64,000 nt of DNA from Butyricimonas muris (GTDB lineage Bacteria > Bacteroidota > Bacteroidia > Bacteroidales > Marinifilaceae). The stretch is taken from positions 1 through 64,000 of the forward strand of contig NZ_JBKEIT010000004.1 of assembly GCF_046365375.1 (NCBI RefSeq), in the 5' to 3' direction. Positions 27,014-33,712 of this stretch are shown here, in pieces; position 1 is the first letter of the stretch, and each line of letters opens with the position of its first letter. Position numbers and translations under genes: made by a program. The notes beneath the pieces were generated by a model. It ran no database searches. It was not told where the DNA came from and worked only from the letters and a program-made list of their open reading frames with translations.

Positions 27014-27082
27014 TTAGCCTGCAAAGAGCCTTTGCATGCACATCATCATATGTTTATATTTGTTTGTATTTTGAGTCATCAT
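27014..27082 (-). CDS. Met-rich leader peptide of the lysC attenuator
   Basis: A 22-codon frame starts ATG ATG ACT and ends in TAA. Residues 12-16 are Met-Met-Met-Cys-Met, and the C-terminus is QRLFAG. It starts about 17 bases after the inferred transcription start and ends just before the terminator hairpin at 26957-26985. Its place, length and amino-acid run are those of a ribosome-stalling attenuator peptide. The prediction is that scarce charged Met-tRNA stalls the ribosome at codons 12-16 and favours read-through into lysC. The alternative that Cys is also sensed cannot be excluded. Confidence 0.7.
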   Translation of the reverse strand: MMTQNTNKYKHMMMCMQRLFAG

Positions 27083-27105
27083 ACTACTTTTGTGTTTTCA
27101 CGATG

Positions 27106-27136
27106 CAAATATTGCATATAGAATTTGAAAAAACAA
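27106..27136 (-). promoter_or_regulatory. Promoter of the lysC leader
   Basis: On the minus strand TTG (27134-27136), exactly 20 bases, then AATATTTG (27106-27113), one mismatch from TAnnTTTG. Spacing is identical to the tRNA-Arg and Trp-leader promoters. Confidence 0.6.
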
Positions 27137-27221
27137 GACCTTGTTAAAATATTAACGATTGGGGAAACGGCATTCATTTTTTTAACGCCGTATCCTCAAG
27201 TGGTTTTGCCACGTTGCAGAG

Positions 27222-28073
27222 TTACAGGTTATGGAAGATAACAGCCGTCCAGTTGTCTTTTATCTTGTGGGATTGATATTTGAGTCCCAGACTTTCAGCT
27301 TTGTCCCGGATCATGGGGATATCTTCCGTGTAGAATCCGCTCATGATGAGGTAACCGTTCGGGTTCAATACATTCACGTAGGCGTGCATGTCGTTGAGCA
27401 GGATGTTGCGGTTGATGTTGGCAAGGATGATGTCGTAACGTTCTTTGCCGTCCAATAGAGCGGCGTCACCGATCAGTACACGGATGTTTTGCACGTTGTT
27501 GGTGGCGATGTTCTCCATGGCATTGTTATAAGCCCACTCGTCGATGTCGATTCCGGTGAGGGTGGTCGCCCCGGCTTGTGCCGCCATAATAGACAGGATT
27601 CCCGTGCCGCACCCCATGTCGAGTACTTTTTTCCCCTTGAATTCGGGTTTCATGTCAAGTATGTTTTCCAGCATCAGTGCCGTGGTGGCGTGGTGTCCGG
27701 TACCGAAACTCATTTTCGGGTCGATGATGATTTCGTGTTCGATGTTATCAATCGAGGGGTGGAAACCCGCCCGCACCAGAATACGATCTTGAACGAGTAT
27801 GGGGGTGAAGTTTTCTTCCCATATTTTGTTCCAGTCTTGGTTCTCGATTTCGGCTTTCTCCCATGTAATGGTGTACAGAGAGCGGAAGAAAGAGAGGATT
27901 TCCATTTCTTCAACTTGTTCCGGCTTGAAATCTTTTGATGGGATGTAGGCTTTGAAACCGTCGTCCGTGTACGAGAAACTGTCGTAGCCGAGGTTGCCTA
28001 ATTCGGCGATGAGTGCATCGGCAATGTCCTCCACGTGGGGAGTGATATGGAAAGTAAGTTCTGTATAAAACAT
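27222..28073 (-). CDS. prmA: Ribosomal protein L11 methyltransferase
   Basis: PrmA trimethylates ribosomal protein L11 with S-adenosylmethionine. The 283-aa sequence has an N-terminal substrate-recognition domain and a class I methyltransferase domain. Motif I is VLDMGCGTGILSIMAA (near 150), preceded by FGTGHHATT, and the catalytic-loop segment LANINRNIL follows. Its own -7 element lies upstream at 28091-28098. It is flanked by the lysC leader downstream and trpB upstream, separated by a family A repeat. Confidence 0.94.
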   Translation of the reverse strand: MFYTELTFHITPHVEDIADALIAELGNLGYDSFSYTDDGFKAYIPSKDFKPEQVEEMEILSFFRSLYTITWEKAEIENQDWNKIWEENFTPILVQDRILVRAGFHPSIDNIEHEIIIDPKMSFGTGHHATTALMLENILDMKPEFKGKKVLDMGCGTGILSIMAAQAGATTLTGIDIDEWAYNNAMENIATNNVQNIRVLIGDAALLDGKERYDIILANINRNILLNDMHAYVNVLNPNGYLIMSGFYTEDIPMIRDKAESLGLKYQSHKIKDNWTAVIFHNL

Positions 28074-28090
28074 GCTATCTGATTTTTTTG

Positions 28091-28098
28091 CAAATGTA
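28091..28098 (-). promoter_or_regulatory. Promoter -7 element upstream of prmA
   Basis: The minus strand reads TACATTTG, 17 bases before the prmA ATG at 28073. Confidence 0.5.
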
Positions 28099-28110
28099 GC
28101 AAAAAATAGT

Positions 28111-28262
28111 CAAAAGTCCGTAAGGTCCATAAAGTCTATAAGGTCTGCAAAGTCATGGTGCCCTCCGGACGATTTCACCGACAGTTCTGCTATCGTGAAC
28201 AAAACGCCCCGTGGGGGCAATGGACTTTTGACCTTATGGACCTTATAGGCTTTACGGACTTA
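28111..28262. repeat. Decamer palindrome repeat (family A), copy 2, with internal insert
   Basis: The left arm (28112-28155: agtccgtaaggtcc, ataaagtc, tataaggtc) and right arm (28221-28262: tggacttttgacc, ttatggacc, ttataggc, tttacggac) are separated by about 65 bp of unrelated sequence. That insert includes a GCCCC-CACG-GGGC hairpin at 28204-28218 with a TTTTG run on the minus strand, a plausible trpB terminator. The repeat ends 8 bases from the trpB stop. Confidence 0.7.
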
Positions 28263-28270
28263 TTTGCTCT

Positions 28271-29632
28271 TCACATGAGTTTCTCCAGTTTATTCAACGA
28301 TTGAGCGATCTCCTGATCTGAAAGTTCGAAATTTTGCAAGTTACCTCCAAGGTATTGCTCGTAAGCGAATAAATCGATCATTCCGTGTCCGGATAGGTTG
28401 AAAAGGATTGTTTTAGCTTTCCCTTCTTCCTTGGCGATTTTTGCTTCGCGAATAGCTTGGGCGATGGCATGGGTGGATTCCGGTGCGGGAATGATGCCTT
28501 CGGTTTTAGCGAACAGGATTCCTGCCTCGAATGTTTCCAGTTGGGGTATCGCGACGGCTTCCATGAGTTGATCTTTCAATAATTGACTGACCAGAACTCC
28601 CGCGCCGTGATAACGCAGGCCACCCGCGTGAATACTTGCCGGCTGGAAGTCGTGTCCCAGCGTGTACATGGGGAGTAATGGCGTGAGACCGACCGTGTCG
28701 CCGAAGTCATACTGGAATTCTCCGCGAGTGAGTTTCGGGCAGGATTGAGGTTCCACGGCGATAACCCGGGTGTGTTTACCTTCTTTCAAGTTGCGACGGA
28801 TAAAGGGAAAACTGATTCCGGCGAAGTTAGAGCCGCCGCCAAAGCAACCGATCACGATATCCGGTTCATCTCCCGCTTTCTCCATTTGTAACAGTGCTTC
28901 CTCTCCGATGATTGTCTGGTGTAACAACACGTGGTTCAACACGCTTCCGAGGGAGTAATTCGTCAGCGGGTCTTGCGCGGCTAATTCAACGGCTTCGGAA
29001 ATGGCTATTCCCAAGCTGCCGGGGGAATCGGGAAATTCACTCAATATCTTTCTTCCGGCTGCCGTCAGTTCGCTCGGGGAGGGGATCACGTCGGAACCCC
29101 ACGTGTTCATCATGAGTTTGCGGTAGGGTTTCTGGTTGTAGCTGACCTTGACCATGAAGACTTTCAGGTCCAGACCGAAATGCTGGCAGGCAAAACTGAG
29201 TGCCGTACCCCATTGTCCGCCACCGGTTTCCGTGGTGATTCGTTTGATTCCCTGTTTATAATTGTAATAGGCTTGAGCGATTGCCGTGTTCGGTTTGTGT
29301 GAACCGGCAGGACTCGTTCCCTCGTTTTTGAAATAGATTTTTGCCGGGGTGTCGAGAGCTTTTTCCAACGCGTAAGCCCGCACGAGAGGGGTTGATCTCC
29401 AGATTTTGTACAAGTCTTGTACTTCGTCGGGGATCTCGATATACCGTTCCGTGGAAAATTCTTGTTTTGCCAGTTCTTCGGCAAACAGCGGGTAAAGGTC
29501 TTCCGGCTTCAACGGTTGTTTCGTGCCCGGGTGAAGCGGGGGGAGAGGCTTGTTCGGCATGTCGGCCGCGATGTTATACCATGTTGTCGGCATTTCTTGC
29601 TCCGTGAGCAGGATTTTCTTGATCTGTTTCAT
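28271..29632 (-). CDS. trpB: Tryptophan synthase beta chain-like enzyme (TrpB2 type)
   Basis: This 453-aa PLP enzyme joins indole and serine to make tryptophan. Visible are the PLP lysine 113 in AGSHKPNTA, the GGGQWGTALSFA segment and the phosphate-binding GCFGGGSNFAG. The length and the N-terminal extension (LPPLHPGTKQPLKPEDLYPLF) are those of the TrpB2 group, which usually works without TrpA. No trpA is adjacent. The frame is open up to 29722, but that part runs through the attenuator hairpin, so the ATG at 29632 is the start. A leader peptide with three Trp codons and a terminator precede it. Confidence 0.93.
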   Translation of the reverse strand: MKQIKKILLTEQEMPTTWYNIAADMPNKPLPPLHPGTKQPLKPEDLYPLFAEELAKQEFSTERYIEIPDEVQDLYKIWRSTPLVRAYALEKALDTPAKIYFKNEGTSPAGSHKPNTAIAQAYYNYKQGIKRITTETGGGQWGTALSFACQHFGLDLKVFMVKVSYNQKPYRKLMMNTWGSDVIPSPSELTAAGRKILSEFPDSPGSLGIAISEAVELAAQDPLTNYSLGSVLNHVLLHQTIIGEEALLQMEKAGDEPDIVIGCFGGGSNFAGISFPFIRRNLKEGKHTRVIAVEPQSCPKLTRGEFQYDFGDTVGLTPLLPMYTLGHDFQPASIHAGGLRYHGAGVLVSQLLKDQLMEAVAIPQLETFEAGILFAKTEGIIPAPESTHAIAQAIREAKIAKEEGKAKTILFNLSGHGMIDLFAYEQYLGGNLQNFELSDQEIAQSLNKLEKLM

Positions 29633-29652
29633 GTTTTCTGATTTTAATAGTG

Positions 29653-29697
29653 AATAAAAAAGAAGAGAGCCTATTGCTAGTAAACAATAGGCTCTTT
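29653..29697 (-). terminator. Trp attenuator terminator
   Basis: On the minus strand AGAGCCTATTG and CAATAGGCTCT form a perfect 11-bp stem followed by TTCTTTTTT. The left arm and loop carry ATTGTTTACT (29679-29688), which is perfectly complementary over 10 bases to AGTAAACAAT at 29735-29744 in the leader coding region. This gives an antiterminator exclusive with the terminator. Confidence 0.88.
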
Positions 29698-29732
29698 CTA
29701 TATCTTCAATTATGCAATACAATCACATAACC

Positions 29733-29801
29733 TCATTGTTTACTATGAAGTTTAAAGAGGTGCCACCACCAAGTAAGGGCTATGTGTTGATTGTATATCA
29801 T
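29733..29801 (-). CDS. trpL: trp leader peptide
   Basis: This 22-codon frame with start ATG ATA TAC and stop TGA has three consecutive TGG codons at residues 11-13 (context LTWWWHLF). The antiterminator strand overlaps codons 20-22 and the stop, so a ribosome stalled on the Trp codons leaves it free, while a ribosome reaching the stop covers it. This is the classical logic of tryptophan attenuation. The inferred transcription start is about 20 bases upstream of the ATG. Confidence 0.88.
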   Translation of the reverse strand: MIYNQHIALTWWWHLFKLHSKQ

Positions 29802-29826
29802 AATCTTTCTTTCTCTTTGATCGGTA

Positions 29827-29858
29827 CAAAACTAGGCATTGATTTTCTTTTTTCCAAA
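29827..29858 (-). promoter_or_regulatory. Promoter of trpL-trpB
   Basis: On the minus strand TTTG (29855-29858), 20 bases, then TAGTTTTG (29827-29834). This is a perfect match to the Bacteroidota -33/-7 consensus. Confidence 0.75.
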
Positions 29859-29918
29859 TTCAAAGTAAAAAATAATGTTGTCAGGTATTAATTCTTTCAC
29901 GAAAATAACGCTTCACTA

Positions 29919-29950
29919 TTGCCGTTTATGGAATTAATTGCTTACATTTG
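29919..29950 (+). promoter_or_regulatory. Promoter of the 6S-like RNA
   Basis: TTG (29919-29921), 21 bases, then TACATTTG (29943-29950). The structured RNA begins 5-6 bases downstream, the normal distance to a start site. It is divergent from the trpL promoter. Confidence 0.65.
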
Positions 29951-29954
29951 CAGC

Positions 29955-30134
29955 ATCCCACTCGAATTAAGATAAATGAACGTGTATTGCACAGAAGAGA
30001 TTGCCTCCGGTGTGCTATGCACGTTTTATTAAATTCGGAGTGGGATCTTAGTTTAATAAGAAGCCGGAGGCATTTCTTTTGTTAGTTTAAACGATGCAAG
30101 TAAGATATTGTTATGTTTTCCGTAACAATTTTTG
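29955..30134 (+). ncRNA. Structured small RNA, 6S-like candidate
   Basis: From the start inferred by the promoter, bases 29955-29968 pair with 30032-30046 (14 bp, one bulge). A 10/6-base AT-rich internal bubble follows. Then 29979-29993 pairs with 30011-30025 (14 pairs including one U-G, one mismatch), capped by a 17-base loop. A long rod with a central open bubble is the hallmark of 6S RNA, which mimics an open promoter and binds RNA polymerase. A terminator hairpin at 30107-30133 would give a transcript of about 180 nt, the usual 6S size. No coding frame is present. Assignment to the 6S/6S-Flavo class is by shape only; a cis-acting leader is the main alternative. Confidence 0.55.
30107..30133 (+). 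terminator. Terminator of the 6S-like RNA
   Basis: ATTGTTATG pairs with CGTAACAAT (one U-G) around TTTTC and is followed by TTTT. Confidence 0.7.
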
Positions 30135-30141
30135 AAAATTC

Positions 30142-30186
30142 TAAATTTGTCAAGGTGGGGCCGTGATGGTTACCCACCTTATTTTT
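30142..30186 (+). promoter_or_regulatory. Promoter-like box directly followed by a terminator hairpin
   Basis: TAAATTTG (30142-30149) matches the -7 consensus. It is immediately followed by an AAGGTGGG/CCCACCTT stem (30152-30159 with 30173-30180) and ATTTTTG. If both are real, a transcript of only about 30 nt would result. The hairpin alone is a good terminator shape. Confidence 0.4.
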
Positions 30187-30250
30187 GTAACATATTGTCA
30201 ATTATGCTCGTAGTATTTATTATTGTATTCTAGCTAAACTAAAATTAATT

Positions 30251-30463
30251 ATGATGAGAACTTTTGGAAGAATTGGATGGATTTGCATGGTGACTATTGT
30301 TGCCGGATTGGCATTGGCTTCTTGCGGGAATAGCCAGAAGAGTAAGGTACAATCGGGTAATCAAGCCCAGCAACCGGCAGGCGCTGTCATCGAGGAGTCG
30401 GAGGTAGTCGTGGAGGTGGATAGTATTGCACCTGATTCTACCGCGGTGAAAGTGAAAAAGTAA
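30251..30463 (+). CDS. Small lipoprotein of unknown function
   Basis: This 70-aa protein has an N-terminal helix and a lipobox (ALASC, Cys at about 25), so the mature protein is about 45 residues on a lipid anchor. The mature part is hydrophilic with Gln/Ala stretches and a C-terminal EVVVEVDSIAPDSTAVKVKK-like tail of alternating Val and charge. No family is recognised. It is followed by a GAGGGGG/CCCCCTC hairpin at 30467-30487 and a family A repeat. Confidence 0.65.
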   Translation: MMRTFGRIGWICMVTIVAGLALASCGNSQKSKVQSGNQAQQPAGAVIEESEVVVEVDSIAPDSTAVKVKK

Positions 30464-30489
30464 AGGAGGGGGGCGAAACACCCCCTCTC

Positions 30490-30626
30490 GTCCATAAGGT
30501 CTGAAAGTCCATAATGTCGTAAGGTCAAATGTATCGAAAGAATTGATTTATATCATTATGTTATAAATCATGGACTTTACAGACTTTAGGAGCCGAAGGC
30601 TCGACTTTATGGACATTACAGACTGG
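30490..30626. repeat. Decamer palindrome repeat (family A), copy 3, hybrid with a family B unit
   Basis: The left arm (ccataaggtctgaaagtcc, ataatgtcg, taaggtc at 30491-30527) and right arm (tggactttacagac, tttagg, then gactttatggac, attacagac at 30571-30625) flank an AT-rich middle. The right arm is interrupted by gagccgaaggctcg, the small palindrome typical of family B. Confidence 0.65.
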
Positions 30627-30649
30627 AGGGGTGTCAAAACACACCTCCT
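30625..30649 (-). terminator. Terminator of pfk
   Basis: GGAGGGGTGT and ACACACCTCC pair across a CAAA-type loop, directly after the pfk stop on the minus strand. Confidence 0.55.
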
Positions 30650-31840
30650 TCATAGTATCATTTGTGGCATAAATTCGAAACTGTTGTATTTGGGACGTAG
30701 TCTGTCCGTGTTGTAGAATTTCTGGACATCCACGAGTTTCTTGCTGCTGGTCACGATTTCGATGGGAGCGTTGTCATAGCGTCCGTTACGCAGGATAACC
30801 AGTCGCCCGTGCAATCCTTTATTTATCAAGTCAAGTGCAAGGTTACCGTATGCCATGGGAACGATGGAATCAAGCGCGTCCGGATCTCCGCAGCGTACAA
30901 GATAACCCAGTTTTTGGGTTATCGTGTTGATCACTTGCCCGTGATTGAATTGCGGGGTAAGTTCCTTGAGTTGTTCGGAAATCATGTTCCCGATGCCTCC
31001 CAGCTTCTTGTGCCCGAACATATCTGTTTCTTCGCTTTGGAATATCATGTTCCCGCCGCAGAAAGTAGCCCCTTCCGACACGAGGACTACCGAGTATTTG
31101 CTTGGGTTCGTGAAACGGTCTTCACAAAGTAATTCGGTTAGGCGCTCGATATTGAATTCGTATTCCGGGATCACGCAACGATTGGCCGCACCTGCCAGCG
31201 TGGGTAGCATGGCGGTGAAACCGGCATAACGCCCGAATACTTCCAGCACGAGAATACGTTCGTGTGATCCGGCAGAAGTGCGCAAGTCATGCGTGAGTGA
31301 AATCGTTCTGGTGATGCAAGTGCTGAAACCGATACAATAATCGGTTCCCGGTACGTCATTGTCCATTGTCTTGGGAATGGCGACCACCTTGACACTTTCT
31401 TTGCTCAGACGGACGGCGTAACTCAGTGTGTCGTCGCCCCCGATCGGTATCAGGTAATCTATCCCCATAAATTCGAGATTTTTCAGAACCTCCGGGGTTA
31501 AATCATTGATATCGTCCGAGTATTGTTCTTGCAGGTGTTTCGGCACGTTAGCCCTCGGAACGTGTGAAGCCCGCGTGCGTGACGTGTGAAGAAATGTACC
31601 CCCCGTGCGACCCGCTCTGTTCACGATTTCTTCGGTTAACTCGAAGAAATTGTTGGAGTTATCGTATTCCGGGTCCCGCACGATGTCTATCAGACCACCC
31701 CAACCTCTTCGTATTCCGATTACTTTATATCCTTCGCGCAAGGCTCTGATGGTTACCGCCCGTATAGCGGGGTTCAAGCCGGGAACATCGCCTCCTCCGG
31801 TGAGTATTCCTATGATTCCTCTTGTTTTTTGTGGTACCAT
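30650..31840 (-). CDS. pfp: 6-phosphofructokinase, predicted pyrophosphate-dependent
   Basis: This 396-aa PFK phosphorylates fructose 6-phosphate to fructose 1,6-bisphosphate. The donor-discriminating positions read GGDD (134-137) and PKTMDND (156-162). ATP enzymes usually have GGDG and PGTIDND there; Asp and Lys at these sites are the mark of PPi-dependent PFKs, which work reversibly. The other family motifs TGGGDVPGLN (14-23) and EVFGRYAGF are present. Biochemical donor preference is inferred from these residues only. It converges on the small lipoprotein gene. Confidence 0.88.
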   Translation of the reverse strand: MVPQKTRGIIGILTGGGDVPGLNPAIRAVTIRALREGYKVIGIRRGWGGLIDIVRDPEYDNSNNFFELTEEIVNRAGRTGGTFLHTSRTRASHVPRANVPKHLQEQYSDDINDLTPEVLKNLEFMGIDYLIPIGGDDTLSYAVRLSKESVKVVAIPKTMDNDVPGTDYCIGFSTCITRTISLTHDLRTSAGSHERILVLEVFGRYAGFTAMLPTLAGAANRCVIPEYEFNIERLTELLCEDRFTNPSKYSVVLVSEGATFCGGNMIFQSEETDMFGHKKLGGIGNMISEQLKELTPQFNHGQVINTITQKLGYLVRCGDPDALDSIVPMAYGNLALDLINKGLHGRLVILRNGRYDNAPIEIVTSSKKLVDVQKFYNTDRLRPKYNSFEFMPQMIL

Positions 31841-31925
31841 AATTGTAGTAGCTTTATGTTAGTAAAATCGAACTAATATACATGAATTAATTTAATTAAT
31901 ACGTTAATTTCCTTATTAAAGTCAG

Positions 31926-31933
31926 TATATTTG
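31926..31933 (+). promoter_or_regulatory. Promoter -7 element upstream of the glycosyltransferase gene
   Basis: TATATTTG ends 37 bases before the ATG at 31971. Confidence 0.5.
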
Positions 31934-31970
31934 TCCGTTTTTTATCGAGAAAACATATATTATTTGAAAA

Positions 31971-33101
31971 ATGGAGAGTTTGCTTGTTTTTTGGGAAGAG
32001 TCGGGTATATTGAAGTACGGGGCAATCGCGTTGCTCGTGTTGTTATGTATATATATGTACTTGATTATTCGACGGGTGATTATCGTGTCCCGGAAGGATA
32101 AACGGCTTGATAAGCCGGAAGGGGAGGGGGTATCCGTTATTATTACCGCTCATAATAACGCGGAGGCTTTGAGGAGGAATCTGCCTAGTTTCTTGATGCA
32201 AGCCTATGGTAAATACGAGGTTATCGTGGTGGATGAATGTTCGGAGGATGACACGCAGGATGTGTTGGCGGAGATTCAGAAAGATTATCCGGAGTTGCGG
32301 TGTACGCGTATTTTTCCCGACACGAAATTTCGTTTCACGAAAAAATTGGCCATAAATATAGGTGTACTCGCGGCAAAATATGATATTCTGTTGTTCTCCG
32401 AGATACATTGTCGTCCTGCCACGATGCATTGGGTGGAGACTATGCAATCTTATTTTGATGAAAACACGGCGGTAGTTGTCGGTTACGCGAATTACGCCCC
32501 GGGTGAGCATAATATCACTACATGGCGGGCATTCCGTTTTCTCCGTTTTTTAGAAATGTTAGTCTTGGTAAAAAATAAAAAATATATTTTCGGTGATGGA
32601 TGTAACATGGCTTACCGAAAATCGTATTACATTAAAAACCGCGGGTTCGCGAAGAACTCACAATCGTATTTGGGATATGATAATGATATGGTTAATGAAT
32701 TGTCGAAGTTCGGAATGGTTAAAACAATAAAGTGTCCGGATACGTACGTGATAATTGATAAAAGTGACAAAAAAGGAGAGGTAAACGAAATATCGTATTA
32801 TTATGCTAGTAAGATGAGATTGACAATGACGGAGAGATTAGGAATAGATAAAGGTATAATAGTGCGTTTAATTTTTTATGCGCTCTCTATTTATTTGATT
32901 TTCACTGGCGTGTATCCGGTATATTTGTCCGCGATAATGATTATAGCATTTTTAACGGATTTTGTTTTGCTAAATATTTGCGCTATTTGTCTGAAACAAA
33001 AAAAATTATTCCTAACTTCGTTTATTATTAGTACAGTCGGTTTTGTTTATCGATGGTACTGGAATGGATATTCATTTTTTAATAAAAAGAAATGGAGCTG
33101 A
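31971..33101 (+). CDS. Membrane-bound family 2 glycosyltransferase
   Basis: This 376-aa protein has an N-terminal membrane helix (about 16-34), a GT-A catalytic domain (VSVIITAHNNAEALRRNLPS near 51, VIVVDECSEDDTQDV, a metal-binding region near SEIHCRP) and two or three C-terminal helices (about 296-360). It would transfer a sugar from a nucleotide donor at the inner membrane, but the product is unknown. Its last 10 bases overlap the start of an ECF sigma gene, so the two are translationally coupled. Confidence 0.85.
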   Translation: MESLLVFWEESGILKYGAIALLVLLCIYMYLIIRRVIIVSRKDKRLDKPEGEGVSVIITAHNNAEALRRNLPSFLMQAYGKYEVIVVDECSEDDTQDVLAEIQKDYPELRCTRIFPDTKFRFTKKLAINIGVLAAKYDILLFSEIHCRPATMHWVETMQSYFDENTAVVVGYANYAPGEHNITTWRAFRFLRFLEMLVLVKNKKYIFGDGCNMAYRKSYYIKNRGFAKNSQSYLGYDNDMVNELSKFGMVKTIKCPDTYVIIDKSDKKGEVNEISYYYASKMRLTMTERLGIDKGIIVRLIFYALSIYLIFTGVYPVYLSAIMIIAFLTDFVLLNICAICLKQKKLFLTSFIISTVGFVYRWYWNGYSFFNKKKWS

Positions 33102-33712
33102 ATAACAACTTGTCAGAGAAAGCTCTCTACGATTACAAAGTCGTGAAAAGAGCAATAACGGGAGATGAAAAAGCCTATGCCGAATTATTTAAGCGGTATA
33201 AGGACTCAGTGTACTTTATGATACTGAAGATGGTGAATAACAGAACAGATGCGGAGGACTTGATGTTCGAGGCATTCGAGAAAGCTTTCGCGAGTTTGAA
33301 TTACTATTCGCCTCAGTTTGCATTCAGTACTTGGTTGTTTAAAATCGCTTCTAATAACACGATTGATTTTATTCGGAAGAAGAAAGCGAAAATTGTTTCC
33401 TTGGATAAGGATGATATTAATCCTGACGATCGCGGGTATATTAACAGTGTGCCGGCTGACGTACTGACCCCGGAAGAGGAAACGATACGCAAGCAACGGG
33501 CTGAGTTCATGCGGGAAAAAGTCGCTATGCTGAAAGGCCGTTACCGTCAATTGATAGAATTACGTTATTTTGAGGAGTATTCTTACGAAGAAATTGCACA
33601 GGAGCTGGCAATCCCGCTAGGGACGGTGAAAGCTCAATTATTTCGGGCTAGGGAGTTGTTGCTGAATATTTTGCAGAACACGGAAATAGCCAGAGAAAAT
33701 GAGAGGGCATAG
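33092..33712 (+). CDS. RpoE-like ECF sigma factor
   Basis: This 206-aa sigma-70 factor has region 2 (YAELFKRYKDSVYFMILKMV, DAEDLMFEAFEKAF) and region 4 (YRQLIELRYFEEYSYEEIAQ, then LGTVKAQLFRARELL). Unlike the two FecR-linked sigma factors here, it has no anti-sigma gene beside it. It starts inside the glycosyltransferase gene and its 3' end overlaps the next gene by 14 bp, so it is embedded in a three-gene operon. The target regulon is not evident. Confidence 0.9.
   Translation: MELNNNLSEKALYDYKVVKRAITGDEKAYAELFKRYKDSVYFMILKMVNNRTDAEDLMFEAFEKAFASLNYYSPQFAFSTWLFKIASNNTIDFIRKKKAKIVSLDKDDINPDDRGYINSVPADVLTPEEETIRKQRAEFMREKVAMLKGRYRQLIELRYFEEYSYEEIAQELAIPLGTVKAQLFRARELLLNILQNTEIARENERA

Noticed and set aside
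29633..29722. Extension of trpB up to 29722
   Set aside because: The extra codons cover the attenuator hairpin and have no TrpB resemblance.
30001..30080. TTGCCTCCGG / CCGGAGGCA pairing as the terminator of the 6S-like RNA
   Set aside because: The loop would be about 53 bases, and a compact hairpin with a T-run lies shortly downstream at 30107-30133. The pairing is kept only as a possible alternative fold.
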